From positions 1-25,803 of the forward strand of contig DASWJQ010000048.1 in assembly GCA_036397095.1 (NCBI GenBank): a DNA stretch of 25,803 nucleotides. Reading direction: 5' to 3'. Below, piece by piece: positions 1 to 6,925 of this stretch; position 1 is the stretch's first letter, and every line of letters begins with the position of its first letter. Made by a program: the position numbers and the translations under genes. The notes under the pieces are model-generated. The model was not told the origin of the DNA. It saw only the letters and a list, made by a program, of their open reading frames with translations, and did no database searches. The stretch is from DASWJQ01 sp036397095 (GTDB lineage: Bacteria; Chloroflexota; Anaerolineae; Anaerolineales; E44-bin32).

Positions 1-1
1 G

Positions 2-142
2 GAGATGGTGATGCCGGGGGACAGCGTGAACCTGATGGTGGAGCTGATCATCCCGGTGGCGCTGGAGAAGGGCTCGAAGTTCGCCATTCGCGAAGGCGGC
101 CTGACCGTCGGCGCCGGTGTGATCACCGAAATCCTGGAGTAG
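2..142 (+). CDS. tuf: Elongation factor Tu, C-terminal fragment (5' end outside window)
   Basis: This open frame enters from the left edge and ends at TAG 140-142, giving the last 46 residues. The peptide contains MPGDSVNLMVELI, then KFAIREGGLTVGAGVI, which is the C-terminal beta-barrel (domain 3) signature of EF-Tu, the GTPase that delivers aminoacyl-tRNA to the ribosome in the cytoplasm. The stop lies 9 nt before rpsJ, the classic tuf-rpsJ junction between str and S10 operons. The GTPase domain is not in the window, so whether this is the only tuf copy cannot be judged. Identification is near certain despite the short length. Confidence 0.96.
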   Translation, partial: EMVMPGDSVNLMVELIIPVALEKGSKFAIREGGLTVGAGVITEILE

Positions 143-151
143 TCGGCAAAT

Positions 152-460
152 ATGGCCAAACAAAAGATCCGGATTCGCCTGAAGGCATACGACCACCGAG
201 TGCTGGACCAATCGGCGGCACGCATCGTAGAAACCGCCGAGCGCACTGGCGCCAAGGTCGTTGGCCCCGTGCCACTGCCGACCAGGATCGAGCGTTTCAC
301 CGTGCGTCGCTCGCCATTCATCGACAAGGACTCACACGAGCACTTTGAGATCCGCACGCACAAACGCCTGATTGATGTACTGGAGCCGGATTCGAAGACG
401 ATCGATACCCTGATGCGGCTCAATCTGCCGGCCGGGGTGGATATCGAAATCAAGATATAG
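152..460 (+). CDS. rpsJ: 30S ribosomal protein S10
   Basis: The 102-residue product is the normal S10 length. It has the family features KIRIRLKAYDHRVLD at the N-terminus, VGPVPLPTRIERFTVRRSP in the middle and THKRLIDVLEP near residue 70. S10 sits in the 30S head and, as NusE, also joins the transcription antitermination complex with NusB. The ATG at 152 lies 9 nt after the tuf stop, with no strong Shine-Dalgarno, so translation is probably coupled to tuf. It is followed by an unusually long 194-nt gap carrying a heptamer array and a hairpin before rplC. Everything else in the operon is packed far more tightly. Confidence 0.98.
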   Translation: MAKQKIRIRLKAYDHRVLDQSAARIVETAERTGAKVVGPVPLPTRIERFTVRRSPFIDKDSHEHFEIRTHKRLIDVLEPDSKTIDTLMRLNLPAGVDIEIKI

Positions 461-466
461 AAACAG

Positions 467-522
467 CAACTAGCTGCAAGCAACTAGCTAGGGGCTAGAA
501 GCTAGAGGCTAGCAGCTAGGAG
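467..522. repeat. Degenerate heptamer array 1 (CTAG-rich, 8 units)
   Basis: Eight consecutive 7-nt units run from 467 to 522 without any slip of register. The last five all begin CTAG and end G (consensus CTAGNNG), for example CTAGAAG at 495 and CTAGGAG at 516. The first three are CAACTAG, CTGCAAG and CAACTAG. CTAG occurs seven times in 53 bases, which is notable because CTAG is usually under-represented in bacterial genomes. TAG trinucleotides fall in all three + frames, and because CTAG is its own reverse complement, in all three - frames too. The array lies between rpsJ and rplC inside a ribosomal-protein operon. Confidence 0.9.
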
Positions 523-654
523 TACAGGGCAAGAGGGCTTCGACGAGCGGACGCCGAAGGCAGCCTCTGCAGACGAAGCGCTAACTGCCTTGTTCGGGGA
601 TGATGCAGCCAGGCCCGGCTGACAGTCCCATCAGGATGAGCTAGGAGACAACGG
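523..654 (+). promoter_or_regulatory. rplC leader with a two-tier hairpin, candidate ribosomal-protein regulatory leader
   Basis: This non-coding stretch separates heptamer array 1 from rplC. A hairpin is visible at 597-629: CAGCC (606-610) pairs with GGCTG (617-621) across a six-base loop, and an outer GGGA (597-600) pairs with TCCC (626-629) across an internal loop. GCTTCG near 536 and CGAAGC near 574 could form a further long-range stem. The rplC Shine-Dalgarno, TAGGAG, follows at about 642-647. In E. coli L4 binds the S10 leader, which lies before rpsJ; here the only long leader lies after rpsJ. A regulatory role is inference; no covariation could be checked. Confidence 0.4.
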
Positions 655-1281
655 ATGAAAGGGCTTATTGGCAGGAAAGTCGGCATGACCCAGATTTTCG
701 ACGAGAACGGCTCGGCATTGCCCGTGACGCTCATCGAAGCTGGGCCTTGTTATGTCACTTACATTCGCCATCCGGGCACGGATGGCTACAGTGCCATTCA
801 GCTGGGCTTCGGCGAGGTCCCTCCGCGCAAGCTGACGGGTGGCCAACTGGGCCACCTGAAGAAGACCGGTGCGCCCAATCTGCGCTATTTGCGCGAGTTC
901 CGGATCAAGGACCCCGAACTGAAGGAAGGCGATCAACTGACGGTTGAGGTGTTCCAGATCGGCGACCGGGTGGACGTGATTGGCACGACCAAAGGCAAGG
1001 GGTTCGCCGGCGGCGTCAAGCGGCACGGCTTTGGCGGTGGTCCGGTCACCCACGGCCAGTCCGACCGGACGCGGGCGCCGGGTTCAATCGGGGCCACTTC
1101 AACCCCCGGCCGGGTTTTCAAGGGCACGCGCATGGCCGGCCACATGGGCAACCAGAAAGTCACGTCGGAGAACATCTCGGTCGAGTTTGTCGACCTGGAG
1201 AAGAACCTGATCGGGGTCAGCGGCAGCGTGCCCGGACCCAAGGGCGGTCTGGTCTTCATTCAAGAAGCCCGCAAGCTGTAG
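655..1281 (+). CDS. rplC: 50S ribosomal protein L3
   Basis: The 208-residue product begins MKGLIGRKVGMTQIFDENG, the standard L3 N-terminus, and contains GGPVTHGQSDRTRAPGSIG followed by STPGRVFKGTRMAGHMGNQ, the extended loop that reaches the peptidyl-transferase centre. L3 nucleates 50S assembly. The ATG at 655 has a good TAGGAG Shine-Dalgarno about 8 nt upstream. In E. coli the residue after GSIG is a glutamine methylated by PrmB; here it is alanine, so this modification is not expected. This is the first gene of the tightly packed part of the S10 block. Confidence 0.98.
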   Translation: MKGLIGRKVGMTQIFDENGSALPVTLIEAGPCYVTYIRHPGTDGYSAIQLGFGEVPPRKLTGGQLGHLKKTGAPNLRYLREFRIKDPELKEGDQLTVEVFQIGDRVDVIGTTKGKGFAGGVKRHGFGGGPVTHGQSDRTRAPGSIGATSTPGRVFKGTRMAGHMGNQKVTSENISVEFVDLEKNLIGVSGSVPGPKGGLVFIQEARKL

Positions 1282-1300
1282 GCAAACGGAGAGCCTGGTT

Positions 1301-1924
1301 ATGAAGGTAGACGTCGTCAACATGCAGGGGGAAAAGGTCTCCACGACCGAATTGCCTGCGGCCATTTTCGAGGTGCGGGTCAAAGCCGACCTGATGCATC
1401 AGGCCTTTGAGCGGCAGATGGCCAATGCCCGGGCCGGGACCCACGCCACCAAGACGCGCAGCGATGTGCGTGGCGGTGGGCGCAAACCCTGGCGCCAGAA
1501 GGGCACGGGACGGGCGCGCCATGGTTCGATCCGCTCGCCGATTTGGGTCGGCGGCGGCAAGGTGCACACACCGCACCCGCGCGATTACAGCAAGCGCATG
1601 CCCAAGAAGATGCGCCGGGCGGCGCTGCGTTCGGCGTTGTCGGTCAAAGCGGCCGCGGCCGGCATCGTTGTGCTTGATGAGCTGCGCTTGGACCAGATCA
1701 AGACCAAAGAGGTGGCCAGCATGCTCAACCGGTTGGTTGGGCAGGACAGCGCCCTGATCTTGATGGCCGAGACCGATGAACTTGTAGAAAAGTCGGCGCG
1801 CAATCTGGCCAATGCCAAGACACTGCGGGCCGAATACTTGAACGTACGCGATTTGCTGGGCCACAAGCGACTGGTGCTTCCGCTGAACGCATTGGAAGCC
1901 ATCACGGCCCACCTGGGCAAGTAA
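1301..1924 (+). CDS. rplD: 50S ribosomal protein L4
   Basis: The 207-residue product matches the bacterial L4 length. The central segment GTHATKTRSDVRGGGRKPW followed by RQKGTGRARHGSIRSP is the conserved loop that lines the nascent-peptide exit tunnel and is the site of macrolide-resistance mutations. The C-terminal part shows NLANAKTLRAEYLNVRDLL, typical of the fold. L4 is an early 50S assembly protein and in gammaproteobacteria a repressor of its own operon. GGAG lies upstream of the ATG, and rplW follows 13 nt after the stop. Confidence 0.98.
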   Translation: MKVDVVNMQGEKVSTTELPAAIFEVRVKADLMHQAFERQMANARAGTHATKTRSDVRGGGRKPWRQKGTGRARHGSIRSPIWVGGGKVHTPHPRDYSKRMPKKMRRAALRSALSVKAAAAGIVVLDELRLDQIKTKEVASMLNRLVGQDSALILMAETDELVEKSARNLANAKTLRAEYLNVRDLLGHKRLVLPLNALEAITAHLGK

Positions 1925-1937
1925 GGGAGTAGAGCGC

Positions 1938-2240
1938 ATGGCGACGTTGTATGACGTCTTGCGACGACCGATCATCACCGAGAAGTCGAGCTACCAAAGT
2001 GCGGTGCTGAATCAGTACGCCTTCGAAGTCGCCGCTAAAGCGACCAAGCGCCAGATCAAGGAAGCGGTGGAGCTGTTGTTTGGCGTCAAGGTGGAGAAGG
2101 TCAACGTGATGGTGATGCCGCCCAAGCGTGGCCGGCGGGGCTGGGGCCGCCGCATGGTCACCCGGCGCCAGCTGTACAAGAAGGCGCTCGTGACCCTGGC
2201 GCCGGGCGACAGCATTGACGTGTTTGAAGGGGTTCAGTAA
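1938..2240 (+). CDS. rplW: 50S ribosomal protein L23
   Basis: The 100-residue protein starts MATLYDVLRRPIITEKS and carries YAFEVAAKATKRQIKEAVE, the standard L23 core, then VNVMVMPPKRGRRGWGRRM, the tunnel-facing loop. L23 lies at the exit of the nascent-chain tunnel, where trigger factor and SRP dock. GGGAG lies 9 nt before the ATG. Its TAA overlaps the ATG of rplB by one base (TAATG), which suggests translational coupling. Confidence 0.98.
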   Translation: MATLYDVLRRPIITEKSSYQSAVLNQYAFEVAAKATKRQIKEAVELLFGVKVEKVNVMVMPPKRGRRGWGRRMVTRRQLYKKALVTLAPGDSIDVFEGVQ

Positions 2241-3076
2241 TGGCCGTCAAGAAGTACAAGCCGACCTCACCCGGCCGCCGTCATATGTCGGGGGCGACCT
2301 TCGAAGAGGTCACCAAGAAGAAGCCCGAGCGTTCGCTGCTCGTGCCGCGGCGCCGCCAGGGTGGGCGCAACCATTCCGGCCGCATCACCGTCCGGCACCG
2401 CGGCGGCGGCGCCCGCCGTCACTACCGCTTGATCGATTTCCGGCGGGACAAGCACGGCATTCCGGCGTCGGTGGCGGCGATCGAGTACGACCCGAACCGA
2501 TCGGCCCGCATCGCCCTGCTGACCTACGCCGATGGCGAGAAGCGCTACATCCTGGCGCCGCTTGGACTGCAGCCGGGGGACCGGGTGAACTCGGGGCCAC
2601 AGGCCGAAATCCGGCCGGGCAATGCGCTTCCGCTATCCAACATTCCAGTCGGCGCCGTGGTGCACAACATCGAGTTGTACGAAGGCAAAGGCGGCCAGCT
2701 GGTGCGCTCGGCCGGCACGTCGGCCCAGGTGTTGGGCAAAGAAGGCGCCCACGCCGCCATCCGGCTGCCGTCGGGTGAGGTGCGCCGGGTGCGTCAGACG
2801 TGCTATGCCACGATCGGCGAGGTTGGTAACCCGGACCACAACAACATCAAATTGGGCAAGGCGGGCCGCAAGCGCCACATGGGCATTCGCCCAACGGTGC
2901 GCGGCTCGGCGATGAGCCCCAGGGACCACCCCCATGGTGGTGGTGAGGGCCGGTCGCCGATTGGTATGCCGAGCCCCAAGAGCCCGTGGGGGAAACCGAC
3001 CCTGGGCAAAAAGACGCGTCGCAACAAGCGGACCGACCGCTACATCATTCGGCGGCGGGCCAAGAAACGCCGCTAG
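2240..3076 (+). CDS. rplB: 50S ribosomal protein L2
   Basis: The 278-residue product is full length for L2. It has RRQGGRNHSGRITVRHRGGG near residue 40, and the C-terminal DHPHGGGEGRSPIGMPSP motif around residue 230, which contains the conserved histidine near the peptidyl-transferase centre. The very basic tail RNKRTDRYIIRRRAKKR is also typical. L2 is a primary 23S rRNA binder needed for subunit association. The start codon overlaps the rplW stop by one base and no separate strong Shine-Dalgarno is needed. Confidence 0.98.
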   Translation: MAVKKYKPTSPGRRHMSGATFEEVTKKKPERSLLVPRRRQGGRNHSGRITVRHRGGGARRHYRLIDFRRDKHGIPASVAAIEYDPNRSARIALLTYADGEKRYILAPLGLQPGDRVNSGPQAEIRPGNALPLSNIPVGAVVHNIELYEGKGGQLVRSAGTSAQVLGKEGAHAAIRLPSGEVRRVRQTCYATIGEVGNPDHNNIKLGKAGRKRHMGIRPTVRGSAMSPRDHPHGGGEGRSPIGMPSPKSPWGKPTLGKKTRRNKRTDRYIIRRRAKKRR

Positions 3077-3094
3077 CGGGCTGGGAGAGTTGGC

Positions 3095-3382
3095 ATGTCT
3101 CGTTCACTGAAGAAGGGGCCGTTCATCAGCCCCAAGCTGCTGAAGAAGGTCGAAGAGATGAACCAGCGCGGCGACAAGTCCGTCATTCGGACCTGGAGCC
3201 GGGCGAGCACGATCTTCCCGCAGATGGTCGGCCATACGATCGCGGTACACGACGGCCGGCGCCATGTGCCGATCTACGTCACCGAGAACATGGTCGGTCA
3301 CAAGTTGGGTGAGTTTGCCCCCACGCGCACGTTCCGTGGGCATGAGCACCGTGATCGAACCACCCGCACGAGGGAAGAGTGA
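3095..3382 (+). CDS. rpsS: 30S ribosomal protein S19
   Basis: The 95-residue product starts MSRSLKKGPFISPKLLKKV and contains RTWSRASTIFPQMVGHTIAV and HKLGEFAPTRTFRGH, diagnostic for S19. It binds 16S rRNA in the 30S head with S13. The Shine-Dalgarno GGGAGAG lies 5-10 nt upstream. The stop TGA (3380-3382) overlaps the likely rplV start ATG (3382-3384). Confidence 0.98.
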   Translation: MSRSLKKGPFISPKLLKKVEEMNQRGDKSVIRTWSRASTIFPQMVGHTIAVHDGRRHVPIYVTENMVGHKLGEFAPTRTFRGHEHRDRTTRTREE

Positions 3383-3741
3383 TGGCCGAGACGGAAGGCA
3401 TTCGCGCCACCGCCCGGCACATCCCGATGGCGGCCCAGAAGGTCCGGCTGGTGGTTGATTTGATCCGGGGGCGCGGGGCAGTCGAAGCCCTGGAATTGCT
3501 GCGGTTCACGCCTAAATCGGCGGCCACGCCAGTGTCCAAGTTGGTGCGCTCGGCGATCGCCAATGCCGAAGAGAACTTTGGCTTCAGCCGAGATGACTTG
3601 TTTGTGTCGGAGATCTACGCCGACCAGGGGCCAACCCGCCGCTGGCGGCGCTTTGGGGGCCGTGGCCGCTATAAGCCGATTCGCAAGCGCTCGTCACATT
3701 TGACGGTGGTCTTGCGCGAGCGGGAACCGGCCGAGGCCTAG
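3382..3741 (+). CDS. rplV: 50S ribosomal protein L22
   Basis: I take ATG 3382 as the start because it makes a one-base TGATG overlap with rpsS, the same junction style seen elsewhere in this operon; an in-frame GTG at 3379 would add one residue. The product is 119 residues. It shows HIPMAAQKVRLVVDLIRGR, ANAEENFGFSRDDLFVSEI and a basic segment ending in SSHLTVVLRE. The region around RRWRRFGGRGRYKPIRKRSS is the beta-hairpin that reaches into the exit tunnel. L22 lines the tunnel constriction with L4. rpsC follows after 21 nt. Confidence 0.97.
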   Translation: MAETEGIRATARHIPMAAQKVRLVVDLIRGRGAVEALELLRFTPKSAATPVSKLVRSAIANAEENFGFSRDDLFVSEIYADQGPTRRWRRFGGRGRYKPIRKRSSHLTVVLREREPAEA

Positions 3742-3762
3742 CCAGGAAGGAAAGGAGCAACG

Positions 3763-4437
3763 ATGGGGCGAAAAGTGCATCCCATTGGTTTTCGACTGGG
3801 GATCAACAAGCGGTGGAACTCGCGCTGGTTTGCGACCAAACGCCAGTACGCCGATCAGCTCCACGAGGACCGGGCGATCCGCCGCACAATCTACGCCAAT
3901 AACCCGCGCGGCAGCATTTCGCGGGTGGAGATTGAGCGGTTTCCCAACAGCGTCAATATCACCGTACACACCTCCAAGCCGGGGATTGTGATCGGTCGGA
4001 AGGGCGCCAATGTCAAGGAGCTGCGGCGGCTGCTGCAGGAGTTGACCGGGATCAGCATCAAGCTGGACATCCAGGAGATCGAGGACCCGGATCTCCACGC
4101 CAAGCTGGTCGCCGAGAATGTCGCTAACCAGTTGGAACGGCGCATCAGCCACCGCCGGGCGATGCAGCGGGCGATTGGCTCGTCGATGCGGGCCGGCGCC
4201 GGCGGGGTCAAGGTGATGTGCTCGGGCCGCCTGTCGGGTATGGAAATGTCGAGGACCGAGTGGATGCGCGAGGGCCGGGTGCCGGCCCAGACGCTCCGAG
4301 CTGATATTGATTTTGCTAAGGCCGAGGCCAACACGACGTTCGGCAAGATTGGCGTCAAGGTATGGATTTACCGGGGCGACATTTTGCCCGACGCCGAGGA
4401 AGAAGCCGAAGCGATGGACGTCTACGTAAGCGAGTAG
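3763..4437 (+). CDS. rpsC: 30S ribosomal protein S3
   Basis: The 224-residue product begins MGRKVHPIGFRLGINKRW. It has a type II KH domain with the GXXG-containing IVIGRKGANVKELRR around residue 75, and the C-terminal domain signature GAGGVKVMCSGRLSGMEMSR near residue 145. S3 forms part of the mRNA entry site and helicase with S4 and S5. AAAGGAG precedes the ATG at good spacing. The acidic tail EEEAEAMDVYVSE is a little longer than the minimal family form but unremarkable. Confidence 0.98.
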   Translation: MGRKVHPIGFRLGINKRWNSRWFATKRQYADQLHEDRAIRRTIYANNPRGSISRVEIERFPNSVNITVHTSKPGIVIGRKGANVKELRRLLQELTGISIKLDIQEIEDPDLHAKLVAENVANQLERRISHRRAMQRAIGSSMRAGAGGVKVMCSGRLSGMEMSRTEWMREGRVPAQTLRADIDFAKAEANTTFGKIGVKVWIYRGDILPDAEEEAEAMDVYVSE

Positions 4438-4467
4438 GCGGCGATAGGTTCGATCTGAGGTGCGACG

Positions 4468-4896
4468 ATGTTGATGCCAAAGAGGATCAAGTGGCGCAAG
4501 CAAATGCGGGGCCGAATGAGGGGCAAGGCCAGCCGCGGCACCACGATTGATTTCGGCGAGTATGGCCTGCAGGCCCTGGAACCCGGTTGGGTGACAGCCC
4601 GCCAGATCGAGGCGGCCAGGCGCTCCTTGGTCCGCTATATGCGCCGGCGCGGCAAGGTCTGGATCCGGATCTTCCCGGACAAGCCCGTGACCCAGCGAGC
4701 TGCCGAAACCCGCATGGGTAAGGGCAAGGGCTCGGTCGATCACTGGGTGGCCGTGGTCAAGCCGGGGCGGATGCTGTTCGAGATTTCGGGGCTGGACGAG
4801 GACAATGCCCGGGAAGCTCTGCGGCGCGCGGCCCACAAGTTGGCGATCAAGACCAAGTTTGCCGAGCGGCTCGACATGTTTGGGGGTGAGGGCTGA
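4468..4896 (+). CDS. rplP: 50S ribosomal protein L16
   Basis: The 142-residue product starts MLMPKRIKWRKQMRGRMRG and contains GEYGLQALEPGWVTARQIEA and RIFPDKPVTQRAAETRMGKG, the L16 hallmarks. L16 helps to place the acceptor end of A-site tRNA in the 50S subunit. The start at 4468 gives the usual MLMPK N-terminus and has GAGGTG about 7 nt upstream; the in-frame ATG at 4474 is less likely. The stop overlaps the rpmC ATG by one base. Confidence 0.98.
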   Translation: MLMPKRIKWRKQMRGRMRGKASRGTTIDFGEYGLQALEPGWVTARQIEAARRSLVRYMRRRGKVWIRIFPDKPVTQRAAETRMGKGKGSVDHWVAVVKPGRMLFEISGLDEDNAREALRRAAHKLAIKTKFAERLDMFGGEG

Positions 4897-5114
4897 TGAA
4901 GGTCGCTGAGATCCGTTCCATGTCGAGCGATGAGATTGTGGCCAAGCTGGAAGACACGCGTGACGAGTATTTCCGCCTGCGCTTTCGGATTCACTCCGGC
5001 CAACTGACCGACCACGCGGCCCTGGGGTTGACCCGCCGCACAATCGCCCGCCTGGCGACTGTGCTGCGTGAGCGCCAGTTGGCGGCTGAGCTTCAGGGAG
5101 AAACCGATGAGTAA
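4896..5114 (+). CDS. rpmC: 50S ribosomal protein L29
   Basis: This is a small 72-residue helical protein with the family pattern EIRSMSSDEIVAKLEDTRDE, then FRLRFRIHSGQLTDH and TRRTIARLATVLRER. L29 sits by the tunnel exit next to L23 and contributes to the SRP and trigger-factor docking site. Its ATG overlaps the rplP TGA, and its 3' end overlaps rpsQ by 8 nt, so it lies inside a chain of coupled genes (rplP-rpmC-rpsQ-rplN). Confidence 0.96.
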   Translation: MKVAEIRSMSSDEIVAKLEDTRDEYFRLRFRIHSGQLTDHAALGLTRRTIARLATVLRERQLAAELQGETDE

Positions 5115-5433
5115 CAACCGCCGGCGTTTGAGCGGGGTCGTCACCCGGACCAAGATGCCGAAGACGATCACCGTTGAAGTGCAGCGTGATTACCGGCACC
5201 CGCTGTACGAAAAAGTCATCCATTCGACCAAGAAATACCTGGTCCACGATGAGATTGGCTGCCAGCCGGGTGATGAAGTGATCATCGTCGAGAGCCGCCC
5301 GATTTCCAAGCACAAGCGCTGGGTGGTGCAAGAGGTCGTTCACAAGGTGGAGGCGGCCAAGGTGGCAGCCGAGCAGCATGAGATCGTGGACGATGCCGCC
5401 ATTCTCCAGGGCGAGGCGGAGGATGAGGAATGA
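5107..5433 (+). CDS. rpsQ: 30S ribosomal protein S17 with acidic C-terminal extension
   Basis: I chose ATG 5107 because AGGGAG lies 8-13 nt upstream and the product then begins MSNNRRRLSGVVTRTKMPKT, the usual S17 start; the open frame extends 13 codons further upstream inside rpmC but has no ribosome site. The OB-fold core (residues 6-78) shows RDYRHPLYEKVIHSTKKY and GDEVIIVESRPISKHKRW. The product is 108 residues against a usual 80-90, because of an Ala/Glu-rich tail from about residue 81 ending GEAEDEE. S17 is a primary 16S rRNA binder. The stop overlaps the rplN ATG by four bases (ATGA). Confidence 0.97.
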   Translation: MSNNRRRLSGVVTRTKMPKTITVEVQRDYRHPLYEKVIHSTKKYLVHDEIGCQPGDEVIIVESRPISKHKRWVVQEVVHKVEAAKVAAEQHEIVDDAAILQGEAEDEE

Positions 5434-5801
5434 TCCAGTACGAGAGCCGCATCGGCGTCGCCGACAACACCGGCGGCCGCGAGCTGCTGGTCATTCGAGT
5501 CTTGGGCGGCTCAAAGCGGCGTTACGGCCGGGTCGGTGATGTGGTGGTGGCGACGGTCAAGGCGGCCAACCCGCACAGCGCCGTGTCCAAGAGCGACATT
5601 GTCAAGGCCGTTATCGTGCGCACGGCCAAAGAATTCCGCCGGGAGGATGGTTCCTACATCCGGTTCGACGACAACGCGGCGGTGATCTTGGATGCCGACG
5701 GCACCAATCCCAAGGGCACACGCATCTTTGGGCCAGTGGCCCGTGAGGTGCGTGAGCGGGGCTACACCAAGATCGCCTCGCTGGCGCCCGAGGTGCTGTA
5801 G
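5430..5801 (+). CDS. rplN: 50S ribosomal protein L14
   Basis: The 123-residue product begins MIQYESRIGVADNTGGRELL and contains VGDVVVATVKAANPHSAVSK and GTRIFGPVAREVRERGYTK, the L14 signatures. L14 lies on the 50S interface, contacting helix 14 of 16S rRNA and the silencing factor RsfS. Start ATGA overlaps the rpsQ stop. It opens the spc-type block, but with no gap before it, so the S10 and spc blocks are probably co-transcribed here. Confidence 0.98.
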   Translation: MIQYESRIGVADNTGGRELLVIRVLGGSKRRYGRVGDVVVATVKAANPHSAVSKSDIVKAVIVRTAKEFRREDGSYIRFDDNAAVILDADGTNPKGTRIFGPVAREVRERGYTKIASLAPEVL

Positions 5802-5813
5802 GAGGTGGTGGCA

Positions 5814-6146
5814 ATGGCAGGCAAGATGCGTATCAAGCGGGGCGACACCGTCGAGGTGATTGCCGGCAAGGAGAAGGGCGTCCGCGGCGAAGTGATTCGC
5901 GTGCTGCCCAAGGACCATCGGGTGGTGGTGCAGGGCGTCAATGTGCGCACCAAGCACCAGCGTCAGGTCCAGGCGGCCGGCCGCACCATGACGCCCGGCA
6001 TCATCCAGTTCGAGGCACCGCTGGATGTGTCCAACGTGATGCTGGTTTGTCCGAAGTGCGGCGAGCCGACACGGGTGGGCCTTCAGCGCGAGGACGAGTC
6101 ACGACACCGTGTCTGCAAGCATTGTGACAGCTTGATCGACGCGTGA
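5814..6146 (+). CDS. rplX: 50S ribosomal protein L24
   Basis: ATG 5814 is preferred over the in-frame GTG at 5805 because AGGAGG (5800-5805) sits at ideal spacing from it. The 110-residue product starts MAGKMRIKRGDTVEVIAGKE, a KOW motif for 23S rRNA binding, with the family segment TPGIIQFEAPLDVSNVMLV. The C-terminus has C79-x2-C82 and C101-x2-C104, the zinc-ribbon-like pairs found in many non-proteobacterial L24 proteins. L24 initiates 50S assembly near the tunnel exit. Confidence 0.97.
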   Translation: MAGKMRIKRGDTVEVIAGKEKGVRGEVIRVLPKDHRVVVQGVNVRTKHQRQVQAAGRTMTPGIIQFEAPLDVSNVMLVCPKCGEPTRVGLQREDESRHRVCKHCDSLIDA

Positions 6147-6168
6147 AGCAGGTAGAGGAGCAATTGGC

Positions 6169-6717
6169 GTGGCGCATCATTTGAAGCAGCGCTATCAAGA
6201 CGAAATCATGCCGGCGCTCATGGAGCAGTTCGGTCTCGAGAACGTGATGCAGGTGCCGCACCTCTCCAAGGTGGTCGTTAACGTTGGGGTGGGTGAAGCG
6301 CTTGACGAGGCCAAGGCGCTTGACTCGGCAGTAGAGGACATGACGATTATTACCGGCCAGAAGCCGGTGGTGACGTTGGCCCGGATGAGCATCGCCAACT
6401 TCAAGCTGCGCGAGGGCCGGGCGATCGGCGTCAAGGTGACGCTGCGGGGCGAGCGGATGTGGTCCTTCCTGGACCGGCTGATGAACATCGCGCTACCACG
6501 CACGCGTGACTTTCGTGGCGTGCCGGCCGACAGTTTTGACGGCCGCGGCAACTACACCCTTGGGATCCGCGAGCAGTTGATCTTCCCCGAGATCGACTAT
6601 GACAAGATAGATAAGGTGCGCGGTTTCGAAGTGACGATCGTGACTTCGGCCCCGGACGATGAGCAGGGCAGGGCCCTGTTGGCCGGGTTGGGCTTACCTT
6701 TTAGGAGAACGGACTGA
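6169..6717 (+). CDS. rplE: 50S ribosomal protein L5
   Basis: Translation most likely starts at GTG 6169, with GAGGAG about 8 nt upstream. The 182-residue product contains QVPHLSKVVVNVGVGEALDE, GQKPVVTLARMSIANFKLRE and a C-terminal GFEVTIVTSAPDDEQGRALL, all typical of L5. L5 binds 5S rRNA and touches the P-site tRNA in the central protuberance. rpsZ begins two bases after its stop. Confidence 0.98.
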   Translation: MAHHLKQRYQDEIMPALMEQFGLENVMQVPHLSKVVVNVGVGEALDEAKALDSAVEDMTIITGQKPVVTLARMSIANFKLREGRAIGVKVTLRGERMWSFLDRLMNIALPRTRDFRGVPADSFDGRGNYTLGIREQLIFPEIDYDKIDKVRGFEVTIVTSAPDDEQGRALLAGLGLPFRRTD

Positions 6718-6718
6718 C

Positions 6719-6901
6719 ATGGCCAGGAAGAGTTTGGTCGAACGGGAGAAGAAGCGCAAGTTTGACGTCCGGGTGCGCAACCGGTGCCGGCGCTGCGGTC
6801 GTCCCCGCGGTTACTATCGCCGGTTCCATTTGTGCCGGATTTGCTTCCGTGAGCTGGCCCTGCGCGGCCAGATCCCCGGAGTCAAAAAGGCCTCCTGGTA
6901 G
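6719..6901 (+). CDS. rpsZ: 30S ribosomal protein S14, zinc-binding (type Z)
   Basis: This 60-residue protein is the short zinc form of S14: C23-x2-C26 and C39-x2-C42, with RNRCRRCGRPRGYYRRF between and the C-terminus GVKKASW. It binds 16S rRNA late in 30S head assembly. The ATG at 6719 follows the rplE stop by one base, with TAGGAG upstream. An upstream extension of the open frame into rplE is not supported by homology. Only this zinc form is present in the window; whether a zinc-independent paralogue exists elsewhere is unknown. Confidence 0.97.
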   Translation: MARKSLVEREKKRKFDVRVRNRCRRCGRPRGYYRRFHLCRICFRELALRGQIPGVKKASW

Positions 6902-6925
6902 GCCGGTTCGCTAGGGAGTGGTGCA

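Noticed and set aside
3694..5379. Long - strand open frame (561 codons) opposite rplV-rpsC-rplP-rpmC-rpsQ
   Set aside because: It lies antisense to five unmistakable ribosomal-protein genes, and its product is low-complexity (His/Pro/Leu/Arg-rich) with no recognisable domain. Such frames arise from high GC and codon bias.
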